From NCBI GenBank assembly GCA_027627225.1, contig CM051028.1:13826701-13890700 (forward strand): 64,000 nucleotides of DNA, in the 5' to 3' direction. This document shows, one piece after another, positions 38,601 to 50,600 of the stretch (its first letter is position 1; every line of letters starts with the position of its first letter). This stretch comes from Congeria kusceri. Taxonomy: Eukaryota > Mollusca > Bivalvia > Myida > Dreissenidae. Under the pieces are notes generated by a model. That model was not told the DNA's origin. It did not search any database and was given only the letters and a program-made list of their open reading frames with translations. The position numbers and the translations under genes were made by a program.

Positions 38601-41600
38601 TCATGTACATTGGTCATATTGGCAACTGATAATGCTTACATAGCATCATATACATTGGCTATTTGGACAACTGATAATGCTTACATGTCATCATGTACAG
38701 TGGCTATTTTGACAACTAAAAATGCTTACATAGCATCATGTACATAAGCTATTTTGACAACTGATAACGGTAACATAGCATCATGTACCTTGGCTATTTT
38801 GGCAACTGATAATGCTTACATAGCATTAATACATTGGCTATTTTGACATCTGATAATGCTTACATAGCATCATGTACATTGGCTATTTTTACAACTAATA
38901 ATGCATACATAGCATCATGTACATTGGCTATTTTTACAACTAATAATGCATACATAGCATCATGTACATTGGCTATTTTGGCAACTGATAACGGTAACAT
39001 AGCATCATGTACATTGGCTCTTTTGGCAACTTATAATGCTTACATAGCATCATGTACATTGGCTATTTTGACAACTTATAATGCTTACATAGCATCATGT
39101 ACTTTGGCTATTTTTGCAACTGATAATGCTTACATAGCATCATGTTCATTGCCTATTTTGACAAATAATAATGCTTACATAGCATCATGTACATTGGCTA
39201 TTTTGACAACTAATAATGCTTACATAGCATCGTGTACATTGGCTATTTTGACAACTAATAATGCTTACATAGCATCATATACATTGGCTATTTGGGCAAC
39301 TAATAATGCGTTCATAGCATCATATACATTGGCTATTTTGGCAACTAATAATGCTTGCATAGCATCATGTACATTGGCTATTTTGGCAACTGATAACGGT
39401 AACATAGCATCATATACATTGGCTATTTTGGCAACTGATAACGGTAACATAGCATCATATACATTGCCTATTTTGGCAACTGATAACGGTAACATAGCAT
39501 CATATACATTGGCTATTTTGGCAACTGATAATGGTAACATAGCATCATATACATTGCCTATTTTGGCAACTGATAACGGTAACATAGCATCATATACATT
39601 GGCTATTTTGGAAACTAACAATGCTTACATAGCATCATGTACATTGGCTATTTTGGCAACTGATAATGCTTACATAGCATCATGTACAGTGGCTATTTTG
39701 ACAACTAATAATGCTTACATAGCATCATGTACATTGGCTCTTTTGCCAACTAATAATGCTTACATAGCATCATGTACATTGGCTATTTTGACAACTAATA
39801 ATGCTTACATAGCATCATATACATTGGCTATTTTGGCAACTGATAATGCTTACATAGCATCATGTACATTGGCTATTTTGACAACTAATAATGCTTACAT
39901 AGCATCATGTACATTGGCTATTTTGACAACTAATAATGCTTACATAGCATCATATACATTGGCTATTTTGGCAACTAATAATGCTTACATAGCATCATAT
40001 ACATTGGCTATTTTGGCAACTCATAATGCTTGCATAGCATCATGTACATTGGCTATTTTGGCAACTAATAATGCTTACATAGCATCATGTACATTGGCTA
40101 TTTTGGCAACTGATAATGCTTACATAGCATCATGTACAGTGGCTATTTTGGCAACTGATAATGCTTACATAGCATCATATACATTGGCTATTTTGGCAAC
40201 TAATAATGCTTACATAGCATCATATACATTGGCTATTTTGGCAACTAATAATGCTTACATAGCATCATATACATTGGCTATTTTGGCAACTAAATAATGC
40301 TTACATAGCATCATGTACATTGGCTATTTTGGCAACTAATAATGCTTACATAGCATCATATACATTGGCTATTTTGACAACTAATAATGCTTACATAGCA
40401 TCATGTACATTGGCTATTTTGACAACTAATAATGCTTACATAGCATCATATACATTGGCTATTTTGGCAACTAATAATGCGTTCATAGCATCATGTACAT
40501 TGGCTATTTTGACAACTAATAATGCTTACATAGCATCATGTTCATTGCCTATTTTGGCAACTAATAATGCTTACATAGCATCATGTACATTGGCTATTTT
40601 GGCAACTAATAATGCGTTCATAGCATCATGTACATTGGCTATTTTGGCAACTAATAATGCTACATAGCATCATGTTCATTGCCTATTTTGACAACTAATA
40701 ATGCTTACATAGCATCATATACATTGGCTATTTTGGCAACTAATAATGCGTTCATAGCATAATGTACATTGGCTATTTTGACAACTAATAATGCTTACAT
40801 AGCATCATGTTTATTGCCTATTTTGGCAACTAATAATGCTTACATAGCATCATGTACATTGGCTATTTTGGCAACTAATAATGCGTTCATAGCATCATGT
40901 ACATTGGCTATTTTGGCAACTAATAATGCTTACATAGCATCATGTTCATTGCCTATTTTGACAACTAATAATGCGTTCATAGCATCATATACATTGGCTA
41001 TTTTGGCAACTAATAATGCGTTCATAGCATCATGTACATTGGCTATTTTGACAACTAATAATGCTTACATAGCATCATATACATTGGCTATTTTGACAAC
41101 TAATAATGCTTACATAGCATCATATACATTGGCTATTTTGGCAACTAATAATGCGTTCATAGCATCATGTACATTGGCTATTTTGGCAACTAATAATGCT
41201 TACATAGCATCATATACATTGGCTATTTTGGCAACTAATAATGCTTACATAGCATCATATACATTGGCTATTTTGGCAACTAATAATGCTTACATAGCAT
41301 CATATACATTGGCTATTTTGGCAACTAATAATGCTTACATAGCATCATATACATTGGCTATTTTGGCAACTAATAATGCTTACATAGCATCATGTACATT
41401 GGCTATTTTGGCAACTAATAATGCTTACATAGCATCATTTTCATTGGCTATTTTGACAACTAATAATGCTTACATAGCATCATGTACATTGGCTATTTTG
41501 ACAACTAATAATGCTTACATAGCATCATATACATTGGCTATTTTGGCAACTAATAATGCGTTCATAGCATCATGTACATTGGCTATTTTGACAACTAATA

Positions 41601-44600
41601 ATGCTTACATAGCATCATGTTCATTGCCTATTTTGGCAACTAATAATGCTTACATAGCATCATGTACATTGGCTATTTTGGCAACTAATAATGCGTTCAT
41701 AGCATCATGTACCATGGCTATTTTGGCAACTAATAATGCTTACATAGCATCATGTTCATTGCCTATTTTGACAACTAATAATGCTTACATAGCATCATAT
41801 ACATTGGCTATTTTGGCAACTAATAATGCGTTCATAGCATCATGTACATTGGCTATTTTGACAACTAATAATGCTTACATAGCATCATGTTCATTGCCTA
41901 TTTTGGCAACTAATAATGCTTACATAGCATCATGTACATTGGCTATTTTGGCAACTAATAATGCGTTCATAGCATCATGTACATTGGCTATTTTGGCAAC
42001 TAATAATGCTTACATAGCAACATGTTCATTGCCTATTTTGACAACTAATAATGCTTACATAGCATCATATACATTGGCTATTTTGGCAACTAATAATGCG
42101 TTCATAGCATCATGTACATTGGCTATTTTGACAACTAATAATGCTTACATAGCATCATATACATTGGCTATTTTGACAATTAATAATGCTTACATAGCAT
42201 CATATACATTGGCTATTTTGGCAACTAATAATGCGTTCATAGCATCATGTACATTGGCTATTTTGGCAACTAATAATGCTTACATAGCATCATATACATT
42301 GGCTATTTTGGCAACTAATAATGCTTACATAGCATCATATACATTGGCTATTTTGGCAACTAATAATGCTTACATAGCATCATATACATTGGCTATTTTG
42401 GCAACTAATAATGCTTACATAGCATCATATACATTGGCTATTTTGGCAACTAATAATGCTTACATAGCATCATTTTCATTGGCTATTTTGACAACTGATA
42501 ATGCTAACGTAGCATCAAATAGCATGTGAGAAAACCGGGCTTAATGCAAGTGCGTAAAGTGTTTTCCTGGATCAGCCTGAGCAGCCCACACGGCTGATCC
42601 GGGACGACTCATTACGCATTTGCATTACTTAGTATCTTACAATGCCACTGTTTCAGTGACCTGAACCAGGTTCTGAAGATGCTGCCAGTTGCCAAGGAGT
42701 TGGTGGGCCCGGTCAACCCGACCTGGGTGGTGGTCATTATGGACCTCCTGAAACCCTTCCTCAACAACCGCACGGAGCTGAAGGCCTGTACGTGGAGTGG
42801 GCTCTTTAATGTTACACAATTAAAGCTTACATCATAAGCTCTTGGATGCCGCAGTTTTCCTCTATGTAAATTCGGTACAGGGAAACGTTCCCATCCCCAA
42901 TCAGATTTACATGCCAATTTTGCCAGTTTGATGTAAAAAAAAAGCCCAAATCTCTGGACAAAATTTTAAAAATCCAGAAATGATTGGCTGTGTTCCTGTA
43001 AAAAACAAAAACACTTTCAATTTACCACTTCCAAACAATAAATACAAGTGAAAGAATCCCATGAAACATGTTATTTTAGAGTTTATTAAATTTAATTGTA
43101 ACTTATTTCTTTCCATCATCACGCCTTCATTGACGAAATAACACCCCGTGGGATAAACTTAGCTGTATTCGACACTGTGGAATACAGCAAACACGCGCAG
43201 TATAATGACGTCAGTTTGTTTATTTTAATGATGTCATTTGCTGTTTTTCGTGTTATTCAGTGATTTTCTTGCATTTATTTTCAAAATAAAGACACAAAAT
43301 GTTGGGATAAATAGAATACCAGGTAAGTGTGGAATACAGATAAGTTTATTTTCTTGGCATGAAAACCTAAACCAAGGCTCGTGGTTTAGGTGTTCTAAGC
43401 CTCGCAAAATAAACTTACCTGTATTCAACACTAACCTAGTATTCTCTTTGTTTTTACATTTTTTTTATTTTTTTTTATGACAGTGATAAATTTCCCAGTT
43501 TGGCTGAAAACGACGCTAATTTTCCAAATGTGACCGGTACCCGATCCATTTCCAAAGTAGTGGGGAAAAACAGTGGGATGTTGAACATTTGAAGCTGAAG
43601 ATGTCAACTTTTGTGTGATGGAGTCAGTGGATACCACTTTCTCAACTTGAAACCCTTAAAAATTCTCAAATATAATATGGATTTCAATGTACTGGTACAT
43701 GTTATGTTCAGATAAATTTACATCTAAGATTTGTTTATGCCATCATCACGCCGACAATAACCTGTTCATCCCAAGAGATAAACTTAGCTTGATTATGTTT
43801 GCTTTCATTTGTTATCAAAATAAAGACATGCAATGATGGGATAAATAGAGTACTAGGTAAGTCTTGAATGAACATAAGTTTTTATGCTGGGCACGGAAAC
43901 ATGATCCACTCGCAAAAGCTCATGGTTCAGATTTTAAATTTTTGCTAAAAAAAACAAATCTTCATTCAACACTAATCTAGTATTCTGTATATCCAGTATG
44001 AGACCTAGAGATGTATTAAACCACTGTGATATTTTCCTTAAAAAGATACAGTTGTTGTTTTCAGTGTATGAGGAGTGCATGAAGCATTTCGAGGAGAAGA
44101 CAGTCCTTGTGGCCCTTGCAGCCATACATCTGGAGGTGACGGAGCTTGTGAAGTTTCAGAAAATCATCCAGGTATTGTCTGCTACATGCAATGCAGTGGC
44201 ACTGGTACACTGGATATTATAATATGGATGGGTTTCCATTCTGTGTGACTTTCGTTCACTGATGACTTATTTTATATATGTGGCATGTCGTGGGAAAACC
44301 GGGCGTAATGCATGTGCGTAAAGTGTCGTCCCGGATCAGCGTGTGCAGTCCGCAAAGGTAAATTCAGGACGACACTTTACGCTTTTATAGTATTTTCTCT
44401 TTCAAGGAAGTCTCTTCCAAACATAAGTGTCGTCCCAGATTAGCCTGTGCGGATACTACGCGCATGCATGACGCCAGGTTTTCCCACAACACGCCACATA
44501 TTAATTTAGTTACTCATGTGTAAGATCCAAGAGTCATGCATGTATTTTAACATCTTTGAATCAGTTCAAGAAGAACTTGGTGTGCTAGACCTTGTAACTA

Positions 44601-47600
44601 AATAAATCCATATTGTTTTAAAGACTCCCTGACCAGGGCCCACATTCACCACCAACCTATTAGACTTGAGACTATGAATAAAGAATATTCTTGAAACTTT
44701 TCTGTTTTAAGGGCGCTGTCAATTTGAATCTTACTTGGTATTCACCAAACTCTGAGGCGTGTCGTGGGAAAACCGGCCTTAATGCATGTGCGTAAAGTGT
44801 CATCCCGGATCAGCCTGTGCCGCCTACAGTGGATTTATGTGTAGAAGAGACTTCATTGACACTGAAAATACCATAAAAGCGGAAAGTGCCATCCCGGATT
44901 AGCCTGTGCTGACTGCACAGGCTGATCCGGGACGACACTGCGCACATGCATTAAGGCCGGTTTTACCACGACATGCCTCAATTACAGTATTCTTTATTAA
45001 GAACAATTTGATTATGACATAATTATGCAACATTGGCACCCAGCGTATTTGCAAACGCAGAATTATTCTTTCTTGAGTCAAAGTCTGTTTTTAATTCTAA
45101 AGTCTAAGAAGCGGTTGTTGAATACGGTCACAGGTGTCCTTATTAGTGTACAATGTATAAACAGAAGGGAGGAGTGAAATGTGTACACAGTAGTCACTTT
45201 GCGTTTTATTTTGGATGAGGAATCTGTTGCACAGTAGTGTGTATCAGCAACTACATTTTCAAGGACTTCTGATTCAACTTCGCACAAATGGTCATATTCA
45301 AGTCTCGGTCTATATATGTCTAGACTAAAGGCATTGCAGAAGTATGTACAGATTATGAGCATTAAGCAGGGATATGCATCACCTTGCGTGTGGGTGTTGG
45401 TCCTTAATATTGATTACAATATTACTAATTGTATATGTTTTGTCATTGCAGACTCCAGGCTTGATACTGAACCCAAACATGTTAAAATTAGTGTTCCTCA
45501 GATGGAAAGGGAACAATGTAAGTATAAATAATCTGTGTGCAATTCATTTCATTAAGGTACAGATTTAAAAAGTAAGCAGTTTTGCAGAGTAAATCTTCCG
45601 TATTTCGAACTGAGTATTTACAGATGCAATTGGTGTATTGTTGCCTACTTGGATATGTATGATGTATTCTAGCCCACCCTGATTGAGGAGTTTGCGGACC
45701 TAACGAAGGGTCTCCCGGGCAACGTGAGGGAGGCCCAGGACCTGAGTGAGCTGGTGTACCGCTGTGCAAAGACTGGTATGTTTTTGTGCCGCCTGACCTT
45801 TGGCAGCAGCAGCGTCCCCTTCCGTTTGTGCAGACAGTAACTTGAGAAGTTTTTGTGCAATCATTATGAAACTTTAGGGAAGTGTTAGTAGGCATAAAAG
45901 CAAGGTTAAACTCGGTTTAGGCATAATTGCTCTTAGCGTACTTGAGTTATGCTCCATCAGGCTACACTTCCGACTTGTGGAGTTCATACTTGTCCGATGT
46001 AGCTCTAACAAATTGGCCTGGCAGTAGTGAGCTGAACACATTAGCATATCACTTGAATTGTTAGTTTTTTAGCCAGATTTTTTCAAAGAAAAATCTCGGC
46101 TTATAGATAAGCGAAAACCGGTCGGTTGGCAGTGATTTTTTTACCTCTGCATCCTACGTCCAGGACGCAGTCATATTGCCTTAGACGCAAAGTTTCAGTT
46201 AATGTGCATTCGCTGAACGCATGCATTTTGTAAATGGCGAGTCCTGTCGGGCAGTTTCGAAGCATTTTGTGTATGAGTACTTTCATAATAGAAGGTAAAA
46301 TTTACCATCGCACCGTTCCGTCTATTTTTTAGCTCGACTATTCGAAGAATAGGTGAGCCTTCCTACTACACCCGGCGTCGGCGTCCGCGTCTGAATTTGG
46401 TTTAAGTGTTTATTCAAAAACCTTGTAACTTCAAAACTACATAAGTTATGCACTTGAAACTTGGAATATACCTTTGTCATCAACTCCAGTGTCAGGAGCA
46501 ACATTCCCCATAACAATGTTTTGTATTTTGACAGAGTTATGCCCCTTTTTCACTTAGATTTTCCGGTTAAAGTTTATATTCAAAAGTTTTGTAACTTCAA
46601 AACTACATAAGTTATTCACTTGAAACTTGTAACTAATCTTTGTCATCAACTCCAGTATCAAGGGCAAAAACATTCCGTATAACTCTGGTTTGTATTTTGA
46701 CAGAGTTATGCCCCTTTTTCACCTAGATTTTCTGGTTCAAGTTTATATTCAAAAGTTTTGTAACTTCAAAACCACATAAGTTATTCACTTGAAACTTGGA
46801 ACTAACCTTTGTCATCAACTCCAGTGTCAGGGGAAACATTCCCCATAACTCTGTTTTGTATTTTGACAGATTTATGCCCCTTTTTCACTTAGATGTTCTG
46901 GTGAAAGTTTATATTCAAAAGTTTTGTAACTTCAAAAATACATAAGTTATTCACTTGAAACTTGGAACTAACCTTTGTCATCAACTCCAGTATCAAGGGC
47001 AACATTCCCCATAACTCTGTTTTGTATTTGACAGAGTTATGCCCCTTTTTCACATAGATTTTCTGGTTAAAGTTAATATTCAAAAGTTTTGTAACTTCAA
47101 TACTATAAAAAGCTATTCACTTGAAACTTGGAATATACCTTTATCATCAACTCTAGTACCACGGGCAACATTACCCATAACCCTATTTTGTATTTTGACA
47201 GAGTTATGCCCCCTTTTAACTTAGATTTTCTGTTTTAAGTTTATATTCAAAAGTTTGGTAACTTCAAAACTACATAAGTTATTCACTTAAAACTTGGAAC
47301 TAACCTTTGTCATCAACTCTAGTATCAGGGGCAACATTACCCATAACTCTGTTTTGTATTTTGACAGAGTAAGCCCACTTTTTACATAGACTTTGTGGTT
47401 AAAGTTTTTTTTTTCCAAAAATTTATAAACTATACAAGGCTTCACTTCAAAATATTGTATTTTAAAAAATTTATGCCCCTTTCACTATCCAAAATATGTA
47501 CCAACTGAAATACTTCGAATAGTCGAGCGCGCTGTCCTCTGACAGCTCTTGTATTAGGACCATTCTCATTGGATAATCGATTTGCGAATAACCATTGGCA

Positions 47601-50600
47601 ATAGTCGTGACGTTTCTAAACGTAATGCTGTGAAGGTAAAATAATATATAATTTTATGGGAAAGTTTTTTTTAAAGTTCGTCTGCAACATGGGTCCGAAA
47701 AGAAAAATGACACATGACTAAATGCAATACTCCTGAAGTTAATTCTGGTCAGGTTCTACCAAAAATGGTCCGAAAAAAATATGTTAATAGAATAAAAATT
47801 GGGAGAAGTTGTTTAGTTGGTGAGCATATACAATGGAACTACACAATTTAATAACATGTACTGCACTTTGTGTACGGTCGCTAAAAGGTGCAATGGTATG
47901 GTAAAAAATGCACACTGCACAAATTTTCTACATTCTACTTACTCTAGCTAGACATGCTTCTCAAAAAACACAAAGTTCAAATTACTTGTGTTATTATATA
48001 TATAGTTAATTGCATTATTGCCTTACTCATCTTATTAACTGACTGCTTATATTCCCATTTGAATAAATTAAACATTTTGAACTCGCACATTTAACTTTGG
48101 GACTCGTAGATATTTAGTCCAGCGAGTCCTAGGACTCATGGCTGTGAAATTGTAAAAAAATCACTGGGTTGGGCGGGCGGGCGTTGCGATGTCATTAACA
48201 ATTTGCGTTAAAGTTTCGTATTCCTGTCATATTTTCAAAAGTTCTTGGTCAATCTTCATGAAACTTTACAGAAATGTTCCTTGGATGGTCCTCTACCAAA
48301 CCTGTTAAAATGGTTCTGCTTCACTGTACAAGATGGCCAACAGAGCTAAAAAAGGAAATATGTCTAAACACCATTTTCTTCCAAATAATTTTACACAAAT
48401 GTTTGTTGTGTTCGTTAATTATTGTAATTAATAACACAGTTATAAATCAGTTGACAACATTTATTATAAGCATTCACACATAGGCATGTTACTCCAAGTA
48501 CAGAGACTAATAGAACGAAGCTACTGCTATCAGAGAGGGCTTATCATATATAGGTCATTCCAGGTATTTACTGATAAGAGTTTCAGTGGCTACACACTGT
48601 ACACACTGAATATACAACACTGTTCCTCTACCAAACTTATTCAAATGGTTCCGCCTCACTGCACAAAATGACAGCTAGAGCTAAAAATAGAATTTGCGTT
48701 AAAGTTTCGTATTCCTGTCATATTTTCAAAAGTTCTAGGTCAATCTTCATGAAACTTTACAGAAATGTTCCTTGGATGGTCCTCTGCCAAACCTGTGAAA
48801 TTGGTTCCGCTTCACTGCACAAGATGACCGACAGAGCTACAAATAGAATTATGTCTAAATGCCATTTTCTTCTAAACCTGTGGCTAGATTTTCAAATAAT
48901 TTTACACAAATGTTCGTTTAGTGTTCCTCTACCAAACTTATTCAAATGGTTCTGCCTCACTGCACAAAATGGCCACTAGAGCTAAAAATATAATTTGCGT
49001 TAAAGTTTTGTATTCCTGTCATATTTTCTAAAGTTCTTGATCAATCTTGATGAAACTTTACACTCTACCAAACTTATTCAAATGGTTCTGCCTCACTGCA
49101 CAAAATAGCCACTAGAGCTAAAAATAGAATTTGCGTTAAAGTGTTGTTTTCCTTTCATATTTTCAAAAGTTCTTGGCAATCTTCATGAAACTTTACAGAA
49201 ATGTTCCTTGGATGGTCCTCGACCAAATCTGTGAAAATGGTTCCACTTCACTGCACAAGATGGCCGCCAGAGCTAAAAATAGAAATATGTCTAAACTCCA
49301 ATTTCTTCTAGACCTATAGCTAGATTTTCAAATAATTTCACCTATGTTCATTTAGTGGTCCTCTACCAAACTTATTCAAATGGTTCCGCCTCACTGCACA
49401 AAATGGCCACTAGAGCTAAAAATAGAATTTGCGTTTAAGTTTTGAACTCCTGATATTTTCTAAAGTTCTTGATCAATCTTGATGAAACTTTACTGCATAC
49501 ATTTTAGATCATCGACATGAAACTTCCATACTTCTTCACCAACATTGACTTGTGCATGTACCCCCATCGGCAAAATAAAAAATCCGGCTTTAATGCTGTT
49601 TCAGCATTTCTCTCTTGTTTAGTATTATACATTATTTATGTGCCTTGCAATGTGGCCATTCTCATTATTCTTATAACAAGCTATGAACATTATTTTAATA
49701 CGAAAACTAATATTGTTTTCATAAAAGTTAAGTTATATTTATTTATGCATTGAGGTCAGTGTCGGGTCATATTTTCTGAGTTACATGTAGGAATTTATTT
49801 CATTTACTTCAATAAACACAAGTAATTTACTGAAGTCTGAACTGTAATCGTGAGTATGGTTGATATTGTTATACGATATTTAATATTATTCTATTATATT
49901 CATGCAGATGCAACAGAGCAAGATGTGGAGGACTGTGTACAGTTCTTCAACGAGAAGTTTGGCAACATGGCCCAGAAGTTGCGAGACCGGACTGTGATCA
50001 AGACGTACATCGCCTTTCTAGACAAACACAAGCAGCCCCTGCCCTTCGACAAGGACGTCCTCCTAGACCCCATCAGGCTTAGACAGGTAGGCATGGGAAC
50101 AGTAGTGATAATTTTTCAAATGAAATGGGTTTTTGTGATGCACATGTATCAAATCAATACTTCCTTGGCCTTCAAATGAAATGGGTTTTTGTGATGCACA
50201 TGTATCAAATCAGTACTTCTTGGCCTTCAAATGAAATGGGTTTGTGATGCACATGTATCAATCAATGTTTCCTTGGCCTTCAAATGAAATGGGTTTTGGG
50301 GTTTTTGTGATGCATATGGTATCAAATCAATGCTTCCTTTGCATGTTTAAATGTGTTCATTGTGAATAACATACTAGCATTTCGTTTCTCAGAGGTTTCC
50401 TAATAACCCTTAATATCCTAAAAACCCTTCGGTTTCATTTGAAAAACAAAATACTGGGTGAGCCTTTGGGTATAACTAGACCTGAGGATGCATTGATTTG
50501 AAAACTATGTTTTTTTTGTTTGACAAATTTATGCACGAAAAATACAGGATACTGAACATGCTAACTTCGATAGGTTCCCAGCTATTACCTGTAATGACGA

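Noticed and set aside
40769..42529. 586-residue plus-strand frame as a repeat-protein gene
   Set aside because: Lies in an intron of a well-supported gene, has no start context or splice signals, and neighbouring parts of the array are broken by single-base indels.
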